Shown: positions 11,830-21,940, numbered from the stretch's first letter. The stretch is DNA of 64,000 bases from Dysidea avara (GCF_963678975.1 NC_089280.1:13405280-13469279); one strand, 5' to 3'. The notes: generated by a model from the sequence alone, not told the origin. A program made the numbers and translations.

Positions 11830-12858
11830 GCCAGCGGTATCATGCACTAGTTTATTGAAATCACACCAGGCATGTTTAACACACATACCTACACTATAAA
11901 TAGAGATGTGAGATTGCCTAAGCAGTATCAGATTAGTGACACATAGACACATCAGACTGGGCTGTGCCTCAATTCTCCGGATACGGGGAACACGTCAATT
12001 ATGATTGTGTCAAGAGTGCACAAATGGGTGAGCCAATATTACTCACTATGACTGCACTGCGAGCTGGGGACAGAGCGCAACTGCACATCAGCTAGGTCAT
12101 CACATGACTACAGTGCTAAAATCCAACAGGCCATGCAGCCACTAAAACGCACTGGCATACACATGTACATTATAGATTAATAACAAGCTATAGCTACAGC
12201 TACTGCCAACTTTGCACCACGCTGGTGACACACCTATAGCAAGCAGTTTTAGCATAAGTCATAACTATGACCATAAAACTTCAGTCAAACAAAGGCTGTA
12301 GTGTCACGCAGCTAAGTATCGATGAAGCTGGGGTAGTCTGACAGCTGATTGCTCGCCAGACCAGGGCATGGCACTGATACATCACTCACTTAACGTTTGA
12401 AATAGATTCCTTTCTATACCGGCCAGTATCAACAACCAATAGCAATTTGCAGCTCCTAAACTGCGCTGCCGGCACGGCTTACATAGAGGTGGCCAGGTAG
12501 CCACGAATAGGCAGACACACGTGCTAACCCTATGGTGCTAATGCTTAACAGTGTCTATCAAAGGTGACAAGACCTCATCTGGGCGATAGGAAAACCAAGC
12601 TCAAACAAGATGATCATTTTTGACAAGGTTTAAACTAATCCAACTAGCCACTTAGAACCCCCTGCTACCCCATTATGGGCTTTCTTTGGGCTATGGAACT
12701 CTCGTCCAGATAGGCTTGAGTTAGCTGCAGGGGCCAAAAATCCTACATCAAGCCATACAGATTACAACAAAGGCGCGAAAACGCAATAGCAGCTGCGTGC
12801 TTGTCACCGACCTGCATTGAGAGGGGATCACGTGATTAAACAACCTGACCACCTGCCA
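11830..12858 (-). repeat. Module B, right copy (R1), inverted
   Basis: This is the reverse complement of 3993-5187, lacking the 143-bp MITE of the left copy and lacking the final CACTTTTACGC block. It forms the inner right arm of the giant inverted repeat. It meets the next module through a 12859-12961 junction equivalent to 1641-1751. Confidence 0.85.
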
Positions 12859-12961
12859 AAAATATAGTTAATGGTGATACCACCAGCATCTACTAAATGT
12901 ATTTCGATGAATACTTAATACCACCAACAACCACAATACGTGATTCGATAAATATGTGCTA

Positions 12962-13378
12962 AATGGAGGTTAATAGCTTAACTGTGGTTAGCACAAAAAG
13001 AATCACGCACGCCTCCAGCCAGTTACGCACGTGATGCAGAAGGCGCCATTTGTTGGCTCGTGTGATCGAACTTCAACTCGTCGTGCGTAAAAGTGCCCCA
13101 CCACTCCCAACCCCGTTCTACGAACTCCACCACATACTCCCTTACTCCTAATAAACAAGGAATAAAGTGAAAGGTCAGATCCTTCTCCACAGCACGGGCT
13201 ATGGAACTCTCGTCCAGATAGGCTCGCGTTAGCTGCAGGGGCCAAAAATCCTACATCGAGCCATACAGATTACAACAAAGGCTCGAAAACGCAATAGCAG
13301 CTACGTGCTTGTCACCGACCTGCGTTGAGAGGGGATCACGTGATTAAACAACCTGACCACCTGCCAAAAATATAGTTA
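12962..13378 (-). repeat. Module A, right copy (R2), inverted
   Basis: This is the reverse complement of the body of 1752-2168, ending at GGCAAAAATATAGTT-like sequence near 13378. It forms the outer right arm of the giant inverted repeat and ends about 220 bp beyond the 3' end of the astacin-UBR gene. Confidence 0.85.
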
Positions 13379-13508
13379 TTGAGCTGCAAATTTTGATTTG
13401 AGGGGGACATTTTCATGGATTGGAACCAACTCTTATCAAAATCCAGTGTCTTTATAGGTATTATATGCATTTGCATTATCTTCACAGAAATTATGATTTG
13501 ATAATATA

Positions 13509-13514
13509 TTTATT
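13509..13514 (-). terminator. Polyadenylation signal of the astacin-UBR gene
   Basis: AATAAA on the minus strand, about 85 bases after the stop codon, is a plausible cleavage/polyadenylation signal. The exact cleavage site cannot be seen. Confidence 0.5.
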
Positions 13515-13596
13515 ATTGTCTGTATGAATGCATGTAAATAATATTGTAACATTACAAGTGCACCATATTTCAATAAAGGTTACAATCTGTGTATTT

Positions 13597-15579
13597 TCAT
13601 GTGTTGTTAATTTTGCATTTAGCTTTGCAATAATCCAGGCCGCAGTCACAATAAGCTCCTTGAGAAAGATACTTAAAGTAAACTCTATGCCCGGCATGGC
13701 AGTTTTTAGCACAGGCATAACAACATCCTTCATCTGCTTCTTGAAAACAGTCTAAGCATAGATACCATGGTTGTTTAACATACTGTTTATCTGATGACAC
13801 TCTTGTACAAATTGGTTTTCTGTGTTTATTTTTGCCACAGTCACAATAGAAATTTATTGATGGTGTAACTTCATGCTTGACGGTGGTGTGTCCTTTGTGG
13901 TGATTTATAATACAAAAGGTACAGCAACCATAGTTGGACTCTCCTCCCCAGCAGGTATAACATTCATACCATTCCATTTGCATATGGCGATCTTTAAAGC
14001 GATCATAACTGCACATATCTCGAGTACTAAACTTATCCATAGTTGGAGAAAAATTGCAAATTAAAGTACCCCCACAGTCACATGTGGAAGATGCATTACC
14101 CATTTTGTATACTGAATGAAATTTGTGACAGTGTAGGTAACAACCATAACAACAGCCAAGTTTTGGATTGGTAAAGCAATCATTGCAATGATACCAATTT
14201 TGTTTTACTGGTTTGGGGCCTGTGGATAAAATTGTACACATTGGATTTCTGTGTCTGTATCTTCCACAGTCACATACAAATCGAGCACTGGACATTTTTT
14301 TAAGTTTGTGGCCTCTGTGGTGATCATTTGCACAGAATGTACAACATCCATAGTTAGAATCAGGGCCCCAGCATGTGTAACATTCAAAGTAAGGTGCACT
14401 CCGGTAGATTTCTTTAAAGCGATCGTAGGCACATGTTGTCTCTGTACAAAGACATTCCATTTGACTTGAAAATTTGCACTCAAATTCGATTCCGCAATCA
14501 CATTTAGATGAAGTAGTTCCCATTTTTGTTACTTTGTGTGATTTATGACATGTTTGTGAACAAGCGTAACAGCATCCTTTTCTAGGATTTTTGAAACAAT
14601 CATGGCAGTGGTACCAGGTCTGTTTTACAGGCTTAGCACCAGTAGACAATAAAGTACACATCGGAACTGCATGTCTGTTTCTTCCACAGTCACACACAAA
14701 TTTTATTTGTTCATTCGTTTTACACCTTTTGGTTTCATGATTGTGTGGTTTGTGACACTTGTATGCGCAATAGGTACAGCACCCATAATTTGACTCGCTT
14801 CCCCAACATGTAATGCATTGGAAATATACTCTTATTGAACGATAGTTCTCACCAAACCTGTCAAAAGTACATACCTCTTTCCCATACATTTTATCAATTT
14901 TTTCCAAATCTATATTACTGAAGCCTATTCTTTGCCCAGCTACGTGTCTCTTTTTTTCATCTATGATCATCAGTTTAATATCGCTCTTATCACCAGAATC
15001 TATCTGAGGGTAGTGCATCAAAGACTCGTAATCGTATTTTCCCAACATAGGAGTGCCTACCATTGCATAGTTTACATTGTTGTCCTCATCTATACTCCTA
15101 TGCTCGATCCTACCATCTTGCAAATGAATAACTCGATAGCAATTTACATAATCATTTCTATCAGAACGACAGTGTTCATGCTCCATTCCCAAGGCATGGC
15201 ACATTTCATGTAAAATAGTTCCATATGGTGCTTTACTGTCAATCTTTATTTCTTGATCAGCTCTGATACAACCAACAAATGATGAGCTTCCACTTGAGGT
15301 CTCCACAAACTTGACATAATATTCGGCATTGCAGGTGTAAGTATAGGTCCACAAGACAGGTGTTTTGTCTTGGAAATCCATAATAGCCTTGAGTATGGCT
15401 TCCTTCATTTTATAGGTTACACTTGTGCTAAATGAATAAAATATTTCTCCCTTAGCCCACAGATTCACATCACCACCTTTTTTAAATGCTGTCGCCATAT
15501 CATTTTCATAATCATGGTCTGATTTAAAAGGTCCCTCCTCAACTTGAGGCAGAGGATGCTGCAACCTTCTAGTAAACAT
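13597..15579 (-). CDS. Astacin metalloprotease with six UBR-box zinc fingers
   Basis: This is an uninterrupted frame (664 codons from a TTG at 15591; the first ATG, residue 5, is used here). Residues 40-240 are an astacin domain. The zinc-binding motif HEMCHALGMEHEHCRSDR (128-145) fits HExxHxxGxxHExxRxDR, and the Met-turn SLMHY (190-194) supplies the zinc-ligating Tyr. Downstream are six Cys/His domains, each with C...CxxC...CxxC...HxxH...CDCG, the UBR-box pattern: about 241-303, 312-367, 387-443, 452-507, 527-586 and 595-651. They form three tandem pairs of two alternating subtypes (one with ECYTCWG, the other with WYxCxDCF). Astacins are endopeptidases. UBR boxes in N-recognins bind destabilising N-terminal residues. 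No signal peptide is visible, and only a short N-terminal stretch precedes the protease, so secretion is uncertain unless an upstream exon exists. The fusion is seen directly; its function is inference. Confidence 0.88.
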   Translation of the reverse strand: MFTRRLQHPLPQVEEGPFKSDHDYENDMATAFKKGGDVNLWAKGEIFYSFSTSVTYKMKEAILKAIMDFQDKTPVLWTYTYTCNAEYYVKFVETSSGSSSFVGCIRADQEIKIDSKAPYGTILHEMCHALGMEHEHCRSDRNDYVNCYRVIHLQDGRIEHRSIDEDNNVNYAMVGTPMLGKYDYESLMHYPQIDSGDKSDIKLMIIDEKKRHVAGQRIGFSNIDLEKIDKMYGKEVCTFDRFGENYRSIRVYFQCITCWGSESNYGCCTYCAYKCHKPHNHETKRCKTNEQIKFVCDCGRNRHAVPMCTLLSTGAKPVKQTWYHCHDCFKNPRKGCCYACSQTCHKSHKVTKMGTTSSKCDCGIEFECKFSSQMECLCTETTCAYDRFKEIYRSAPYFECYTCWGPDSNYGCCTFCANDHHRGHKLKKMSSARFVCDCGRYRHRNPMCTILSTGPKPVKQNWYHCNDCFTNPKLGCCYGCYLHCHKFHSVYKMGNASSTCDCGGTLICNFSPTMDKFSTRDMCSYDRFKDRHMQMEWYECYTCWGGESNYGCCTFCIINHHKGHTTVKHEVTPSINFYCDCGKNKHRKPICTRVSSDKQYVKQPWYLCLDCFQEADEGCCYACAKNCHAGHRVYFKYLSQGAYCDCGLDYCKAKCKINNT

Positions 15580-15621
15580 GGTTGTATGCAATATGGATTG
15601 CTACAATTAATTGTTACTGTA

Positions 15622-15634
15622 GATATTTATATTC
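15622..15634 (-). promoter_or_regulatory. Possible TATA box of the astacin-UBR gene
   Basis: The minus strand reads GAATATAAATATC about 45-55 bp upstream of the first ATG. If used, it would leave a very short 5' leader and make an upstream signal-peptide exon unnecessary. A competing reading is a 3' splice site (TTGTAG) just upstream of the ATG. Confidence 0.3.
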
Positions 15635-15639
15635 AACTA

Positions 15640-16730
15640 CCTGCACTAAAAGTAGTAACATTCTGTCATTATATATGATGTCAAAATACTTAGAATTCAT
15701 TCACACTCTGAGTCTATTTTTAGCACTATTATGTAATACAAATTTGAATGTCATATTACTTTCCAAAAAATACACTTTCTTAATTTCTTTATATCAATCA
15801 AAATAAACCACACTAGTGAGATAAACTATATTTCCTTGGATCTATGCTGTACCTTCAATAGTAGCTGAACTTGAGTGGTGCCACAATCACTTCGAAAATA
15901 AAGCATAAATTAGCGTTGCTTTCCCAGCATCAAGTAGTGGTCAAGTTTGAATAGTTACCACATCAATTTTTTTACTAATACTGCGGTAATAAAAGCCACG
16001 GCATTTAACCAAGTACATTTTATGTGACCAGATTTTACAAAATCAATCCAAATCGTACATCAGGGCAAAATCAAACTAACACCTCCATTAGCTACACTAT
16101 ATCGTACTACTAGTTTTGACCCTCAGTACTACTCAAACTACTCGAGGCTGGTTTTAACAGACATCTTTTCTGGATGGTGTGGAGTGCTCAAATGGCAGTT
16201 TCAGGTCTTGTGAAGGACCTGGCTTGGCAAGAATCAGTGGTTTACTGGTGGACAGCCTGATAATGTTGGCCAGACATTATTTCTGTTGATTTTGCTACAT
16301 ATCAGCCACTAACTTCTAACATGCGATTTGGATCATTTTTCCAAAATCCAGTCACATATATATTATTATTATTGTTAGCTATTAATAGCTATAATGTTTT
16401 ACAGTGACCAGCACTGAAGGTCTGACAGCAACATGTGCTATATATAGTATACAGGATCTACAGTAGTTTACTTAGCTAACTATATTATTGAAAATAAAGA
16501 ATAGGGATTGCTCGGCGTGACACGAAACAATTAGGGATCCTGGACAAGGATTGTAGTAACATTAAGTAGACCCACACAAACTCTCAACTTAGTTTGCCGA
16601 CAACTAGAAAATAGTGATCTGTGGCTTTATTCAAATATTATAACCACAATCCTGGTTGATTTATTCCATACAGTGATCCCATGACTTCAGTATTATTGTC
16701 TCAGTGATGCTTATTTTTCTTACAAGTACA
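15640..16730. other. Gene-free AT-rich stretch
   Basis: No coding frame, repeat family shared within the window, or terminal inverted repeats could be recognised here. Confidence 0.5.
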
Positions 16731-16735
16731 TACAA

Positions 16736-16925
16736 AGAAAAATTAAGGGACCAAAGAAAAGCAGTGAAGCAATTAAGGGAGACTGCCTACACATTAAGAT
16801 ATACTAGTGGACATTCAATCCCTACAATGAATTATATAGGGATTAAATGTCAGTCTTCATGTGTAGGCAACCTCCCTTTTTACACTACTTTTTAAAAGTT
16901 TTCCCTTAATTGTACTTCTTTTTTT
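16736..16925. mobile_element. Fold-back element
   Basis: The inner arms GCCTACACATTAAGATATAC (left) and GTCAGTCTTCATGTGTAGGC (right) pair imperfectly around a centre near 16830, and outer AATTAAGGGA / TCCCTTAATT pieces extend the palindrome. It is probably a small non-autonomous DNA transposon. The target duplication is not resolved. Confidence 0.6.
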
Positions 16926-17280
16926 GTAACAAGATGACTGGTGAACCTGTGCATACTGCATTAGAAGAAAGAATGACACCAGCAAGGGTTCATAATAGTT
17001 CAGAGAACACTATTCTATACTCTTGGCACCAGGCCTAGGATTATTGTTTCATCTGAACACATGCTCCAACTATCAATTACTGAAACAGTGAAGTGGCCAT
17101 TGTACACTTTTGTTTCAGCCCATTGCACATTAACGAAGAACACTACAAGAAGGATCTCTGCAATCAATCCAAACTATTTCTCAAGTATCCTTGGCCTTTC
17201 TTTTCCTGCCATTGTAAGGATTTTCCAACATGGCTATGTTGCAAGATATAATATCTTGTTTCACTGGTGTTGGATCCCTT
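16915..17280 (+). repeat. Dispersed repeat family R, copy 1
   Basis: It shares ordered words with 24485-24990 and 45495-46210: GATGACTGGTGAACC, CCAACTATCAATTACTG, GTGAAGTGGCCATT and CTCTGCAATCAATCCA. This copy is shorter than the other two. The order of blocks is conserved, so it is one family. No protein-coding capacity was recognised. Confidence 0.7.
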
Positions 17281-17463
17281 GAAGTAAACCCTAGAATGCT
17301 AAAATTTTAAAACTTGTTTATATGAAGATTATATATAATTTATGCACTAGAACAATTAGTTATGCATAAATATATTGTGGGTGTGGCTCCTACATTCATT
17401 GGAATGTTATATTTCTACTATGTTCAGCTCAAAATTCTGCCACATGCAATGACAAAACATATG

Positions 17464-17683
17464 TTTCCAGATTTGTGAAAAGGTTCCTTTTCACACACAA
17501 AATTTGGCCCATATTTTGAACTTTGAAGTTGCATAACTTTTTAACTTTCATCATGGCTTATAATTGCCTGAAATATCTGAATGCATTTTGATATTATGAG
17601 AAGTTAATCAGTACAAAGAGTCAAATGTTGTTTTCTGGTATGCAAAATGTGTGAAAAAGATACCTTTTTGCAAATCCAGATAC
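17464..17683. mobile_element. MITE with about 36-bp terminal inverted repeats
   Basis: The left end CCAGATTTGTGAAAAGGTTC and the right end (complement CTGGATTTGCAAAAAGGTAT) pair over about 36 bp with a few mismatches. The interior is non-coding. Confidence 0.7.
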
Positions 17684-17687
17684 ATAT

Positions 17688-17913
17688 ACTGCTACTATTG
17701 TTTTGGTGAATAGCCATGCACAGGCATTATGAAAGATCCTACGGATTAAAAAACAATAGCTACAATTATTTTACATACACTTATTATACTTTACTGCCAG
17801 GGTGGTGGTAGTAAAGTATAATAAGCGTACTTTTATATCAAGTTGTTTTTTTAATCCGTAGGATCTTTCATAATGCCTGTGGCTATTCACCATATAACAA
17901 TAGTAGCAGTAAA
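17688..17913. mobile_element. Fold-back MITE, about 70-bp arms
   Basis: The arms at 17688-17760 and 17843-17913 are nearly perfect inverted copies (for example GCATTATGAAAGATCCTACG against its complement near 17860). The inner part contains a second short palindrome (TATTATACTTTACT / AGTAAAGTATAATA). Confidence 0.85.
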
Positions 17914-17915
17914 TG

Positions 17916-18160
17916 TGACCGGGCCTGCGAAATAGGGCATGTGGGCACATGATTTTTGCTTACTTTTTCAAACTTTCATCACTCATAACTTTTTGTACCA
18001 GTATGCTATGGCAATACAATTTTGAACATCTAGTACGGATTTAATTGGCTTTATGATGCAAGTAACAAAATACATATATCCTGTTCCAGCACTGAGATAT
18101 GACCTGTAGAGTGACGTGGTGTAGTTTGTGCCCACATGCCCTGTTTTTGCAGGCCCAGTC
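17916..18160. mobile_element. TGACCNGGCCTGC MITE, copy 1
   Basis: The terminal inverted repeats are TGACCGGGCCTGCGAAATAG with GGCATGTGGGCA on the left and TGCCCACATGCCCTG...GCAGGCCCAGTC on the right. The interior is similar to the second copy at 28168-28414, which shows mobility of this family. Confidence 0.85.
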
Positions 18161-18189
18161 TATTATATGTAATTAGCTGAAGATGGTAG

Positions 18190-18580
18190 AAATGTAACAT
18201 TATTATTATCATTAGTAGTAGTAGTAGTATAGTAGTAGTATTTATTACAGGTAATTTATAAGGCTAAACAGCCTGTTACACCTGATCAACAGGTAAAAAA
18301 GTACAAGTAAACTAATTACATACATTTATACATAGTGTTAGATGAATACTGGTCAATCAATTTCTTAAAATCATAAACTGATGCTGCACATACTACTTCT
18401 TGGGGTAAATTATTCCATGCATGGTTCAACAATTCTTCTTGTAAAAAAATATTTCCTGGCATCTGTTCTTGAAAAATGTTTAAATAGCTTAAATGTATGA
18501 CCTCTGGTATATGGATTCTGATGATTGTATCTGCCATGCATGCTCTATATGAAGTCCCACCCACAATATATCTATGCATA
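18190..18580 (-). pseudogene. LINE 3' end: RT C-terminal tail plus repeat tail
   Basis: The minus-strand frame 18316-18579 ends in a stretch of the form NHAWNNLPQEVVCAASVYDF, which matches the conserved extreme C-terminus of CR1/L2/jockey-like reverse transcriptases (WNxLPxxVVxAxSVxxFK). A simple (TAC/AAT)n tail follows at 18190-18240, as expected for the 3' end of such an element. All upstream RT motifs are missing. Confidence 0.75.
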
Positions 18581-18599
18581 ACTAATTGTAATCTTCATA

Positions 18600-19125
18600 A
18601 TAAAATATATAAAACTTTAAAATTTTAGCATTCCAGGGTTTACTCCTTCGGTTCTTCCTTATAATCACTGAAAATATTCATGTTATATGCAAACTATATA
18701 GTACCAAGAATTAATTAAATATATGAACTCTTGCTAGTACATTCATGTAAAGTATATACCGTGACACAGCTATATATTATATGCTTCATGGCAATTGAGA
18801 TCAAACCCCTTCTTAGTATAGAGTTGTAGCTAATTATTGTGCATGTATTGTGGTTACTTATTTATCTTGCTCTGCAATGTAATGGCTATTTTTAGCACTT
18901 GTATAAACTGAAACCATAATATGCTGAAACAGAAAGTGAGATAATTTTTATTGCGGTATAGCTAGTTCAAGGAAATGCGATTTTCTTTGAATGTATCCTA
19001 TGCTGTCAGTCAATGTGTGCAAAACAGCGTTGAAACCGAGTCACTACTGCTGACCCGGATGACCCATGCACTGACCCGGATTAATTAAGGCCCGGCGAGG
19101 CGTACGATAAGTGCTATGTTGATTA
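18600..19125. other. Gene-free stretch
   Basis: Nothing coding was recognised. A short GC-richer patch (19030-19100) holds a repeated CTGACCCGGAT word. Confidence 0.4.
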
Positions 19126-19760
19126 TTATGATTATTATTATTATTACTGAGCAGTCAGCCCTGCTGGTGTGCTCAGATTTGCCCAAATACATGCAACACA
19201 ATTACAATAATGATTGTAGTCCGGTTCTAAAAATGTCAGCATCTGCAACTTCAATAAGATCTACTGGTAAAGAGCCGGTTGACCGTTCCAATCATTAATT
19301 GTTTTTGAAAAATAACTATTTTGGTGTGCTGTGGTAGATACATGTGGTAAGATGTAGTGCAGTGGAATTGAGTTAGCTTGAGAGGATGTTGAGCACGGGT
19401 GTAGGACACTGAAGTTGGTGACGGTAAGCAATGATCAGGTATAGCTATTGCTAGTAAGTTCCTGACAATCTTGAATAGGAAGGTGAGTCTAGCAATTGTT
19501 CTTCTGTTTTGAAGTGTAGGCCATTCAAGACTGGTTAACATGTCTGTGATGCTATCATGGTTTTGGTTAGATCTGTGCCAGGGTTTGCCGGTTTAAAACG
19601 AAACGAGCAGCGCGGTGTTGAATCATTTCTAGTTTACTAATACTAGTGTGATGATAGGGGTCCCATGCAGATGGCTGCACATGCATGAGCAGTATTCTAA
19701 TGATGGTATAGGAGCAACTGTTTGTAGACGTGTTCTTTAATTTCTGATGGCGCATTGTGG
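19126..19760 (-). pseudogene. Frameshifted LINE RT C-terminal fragment
   Basis: Two overlapping minus-strand frames encode consecutive pieces of one RT C-terminus. Frame 19755-19567 contains WDPYHHTSISKLEMIQHRAA then RFVLNR. Frame 19541-19251 contains DMLTSLEWPTLQNRRTIARL. A frameshift and a stop lie between them near 19560. The (ATT)n tract at 19120-19145 is the probable 3' tail. It is dead, and of a different subfamily from the element at 19926. Confidence 0.8.
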
Positions 19761-19840
19761 AGATAACTGTTTGCAGCTGAACTCCCCGGCTACAGAATAA
19801 CTTGTGATGTAATAGAATTCTATAATGGAGTAAATAGAAT

Positions 19841-19882
19841 GCTCTATTAGGGTGACTGTTCTATTAGAGTATCTCGATCTCG
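19841..19882. promoter_or_regulatory. Recurrent TCTATTAGAGTA motif, paired copy
   Basis: Contains GCTCTATTAGGGTGACTGTT followed by CTATTAGAGTATCTCGATCT. It is one of at least nine occurrences of this motif in the window (see findings). It lies just upstream of the LINE insertion at about 19926. The role is unknown. Confidence 0.6.
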
Positions 19883-19925
19883 CATTTGCCACACGGAGTT
19901 GGCTTTCGAATCATAACTTAGTGGT

Positions 19926-21869
19926 TTGTACTCCGATTCTTCTGTACTACTGCAAGGACTTTCTATAACGATTATTCCAGCTATACACCGATTTTCAGCT
20001 CATTGCTCTAAGCGGTTTGCCACCTATGCAGCAACACGCAATGATGTCAAATGTAAGATACGATCTGCTAGAAATTCTTATGAACGGTCCCTGTTAGACA
20101 AGCTTCGTTCTAATCCAAAAGCACTGTACAGTTACATTAAGTCTAAACAGAAGATTAGACCTAGTATTGGCCCATTGATAAAGAGTGATGGTTCTCTCAC
20201 TGCTGATGACCAGGAGGTGACTGAAACCCTAAACCAATTCTTTGAGTCAACATTTACCAAAGAAAATTTATCTAGTATGCCTGTTCCCTCCTTTGTGTCT
20301 GAAGATAGTATTTGTGATATTGACATAACAGAGTCAACAGTTCTTCAGAAGCTACTTGAGCTCAAGGTTAACAAAGCTCCTGGTCCAGATGGTATACATT
20401 CTTACGTCTTAAAAGCTTGTGCTAACACACTTTATGTACCTTTAACCATTCTGTATTCTCAATCCTTATCTAGTGGTGTCCTCCCTGATGAGTGGAAACA
20501 GGCACACGTTGTTCCTGTTTTTAAAAAGGGTCAAAGAAACCAAGCTTCCAACTACAGGCCAATTAGTTTGACATCTTTAGTTGTTAAGATCCTGGAATCT
20601 ATTATACATTCTGAATTGGTAACCTTTCTTGATGGGCAAGGCATACTTAATGGTGAGCAACACGGTTTTGTTAACAGGAAGTCCTGTTTTACTAACTTGT
20701 TATCAACTTTTGAAGAGTGGACTTCTGCTTTGGATCAAGGATTTGGCATTGATGTCATATTTCTAGACTACAGTAAGGCATTTGATTCTGTACCTCATCA
20801 TAGATTGATCTCCAAGTTGGAAGCATTTGGTGTTCGTGGTAATTTGTCTTTGTGGCTATCAAACTTTCTTTCCAACCGCTTCCAGAGAGTTGTGTTGAAT
20901 GGTCACTTGTCGTCTTGGGCTCAGGTGGTGAGTGGAGTCCCCCAGGGGTCTGTTTTAGGACCCTTGTTGTTTATATTATATGTTAATGACATTCCAGACC
21001 TTATTGAAAGTAATGTAAGAATGTTTGCTGATGATACAAAAATTTATTCTGTTATTCAGAGCTTTGACGATCACCTCAGGCTGCAAAGTGATGTTGACCG
21101 ATTGTTGCAGTGGTCTCACACATGGTTGCTTCGGTTCAATATAGCTAAATGTAAGCTGATGCGGATTGGTAACTCTGCTCCATTCACCTACTCTATGCTG
21201 GACAGTTCCACCAACTTACCCTTTGAAATCACAGAAGTGCAAGAAGAAAAAGATCTTGGTATTTGGTGCACTGAAGACTTGAAACCATCTCTACAGTGTC
21301 GTAAGGCTGCAGCAAAAGCTATGCAAGTTCTTGGTTTGCTAAGAAGGTCCTTCAAACTTTTTTCTGTTGACTTGTTGACTTTTTTGTACAAAATGTATGT
21401 CAGACCTCACTTGGAGTATTGCATCCAGGTCTGGAGCCCTTACTTGGCGAAAGATATTGATCTCCTAGAGAAAGTACAGAGACGTGCCACCAAGTTATTA
21501 CCTAGTTTATTTGATTTATCATACGAAACTCGTCTAGAGAGACTTGGTTTATATTCACTGTATTGTAGACGTCAAAGGGGAGATCTAATTGAGACCTACA
21601 AGATATTGAATGGTTACTATGACATCAACCCTACCTCATTTTTCACTTTGAGTAATACGGATACCACCAGAGGTCACCACCGTAAACTCTTTAAATTTCG
21701 ATCTCGGCTGCTAGTGAGGCATAATTTTTTCACCAACAGAGTAGTTAATTTGTGGAATTCTCTTCCAGCAGATGTTATTTCTGCACCAACTGTGGCATTG
21801 TTTAAGAAGAATCTTGATGATTTATGGAGAACAACAAGATATGGGCACTCTCAAAGGCCTGCGGCCTAG
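19926..21869 (+). CDS. Non-LTR retrotransposon reverse transcriptase (5'-truncated LINE)
   Basis: An open 647-codon frame encodes a complete-looking RT domain of the CR1/L2/jockey type. Visible motifs in order: APGPDGI (about 152-158), YRPISL, motif A FLDYSKAFDSV, motif B SGVPQGSVLGPLLF, motif C FADDTKIY with the catalytic DD, motif D-E, then the C-terminal RPHLEYCIQVWSP...RRATK and FFTNRVVNLWNSLP blocks. The apurinic endonuclease domain that should precede it is absent, so the insertion is 5'-truncated; the first ~20 residues are probably flanking sequence read in frame. The RT itself has no stops, which suggests a fairly young insertion. A short 3' UTR and a (TAA)n tail follow. Confidence 0.9.
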   Translation: MYSDSSVLLQGLSITIIPAIHRFSAHCSKRFATYAATRNDVKCKIRSARNSYERSLLDKLRSNPKALYSYIKSKQKIRPSIGPLIKSDGSLTADDQEVTETLNQFFESTFTKENLSSMPVPSFVSEDSICDIDITESTVLQKLLELKVNKAPGPDGIHSYVLKACANTLYVPLTILYSQSLSSGVLPDEWKQAHVVPVFKKGQRNQASNYRPISLTSLVVKILESIIHSELVTFLDGQGILNGEQHGFVNRKSCFTNLLSTFEEWTSALDQGFGIDVIFLDYSKAFDSVPHHRLISKLEAFGVRGNLSLWLSNFLSNRFQRVVLNGHLSSWAQVVSGVPQGSVLGPLLFILYVNDIPDLIESNVRMFADDTKIYSVIQSFDDHLRLQSDVDRLLQWSHTWLLRFNIAKCKLMRIGNSAPFTYSMLDSSTNLPFEITEVQEEKDLGIWCTEDLKPSLQCRKAAAKAMQVLGLLRRSFKLFSVDLLTFLYKMYVRPHLEYCIQVWSPYLAKDIDLLEKVQRRATKLLPSLFDLSYETRLERLGLYSLYCRRQRGDLIETYKILNGYYDINPTSFFTLSNTDTTRGHHRKLFKFRSRLLVRHNFFTNRVVNLWNSLPADVISAPTVALFKKNLDDLWRTTRYGHSQRPAA

Positions 21870-21903
21870 CTTGACAGTCTTGTACTGCCAAGCAATTTTT
21901 GTC

Positions 21904-21938
<35 letters not shown>

Positions 21939-21940
21939 GT
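21870..21940 (+). repeat. LINE 3' UTR and (TAA)n tail
   Basis: About 30 bp of 3' UTR (GACAGTCTTGTACTGCCAAG) leads into roughly twelve TAA repeats ending near 21938. Such microsatellite tails mark the 3' end of many CR1/L2-type elements. Confidence 0.8.

Noticed and set aside
13491-15806. Several plus-strand ORFs across the astacin-UBR gene and just upstream of it
   Set aside because: Those inside the gene are shadows of the long minus-strand frame, which carries the catalytic and zinc-binding motifs. The one at 15582-15806 has no recognisable content.
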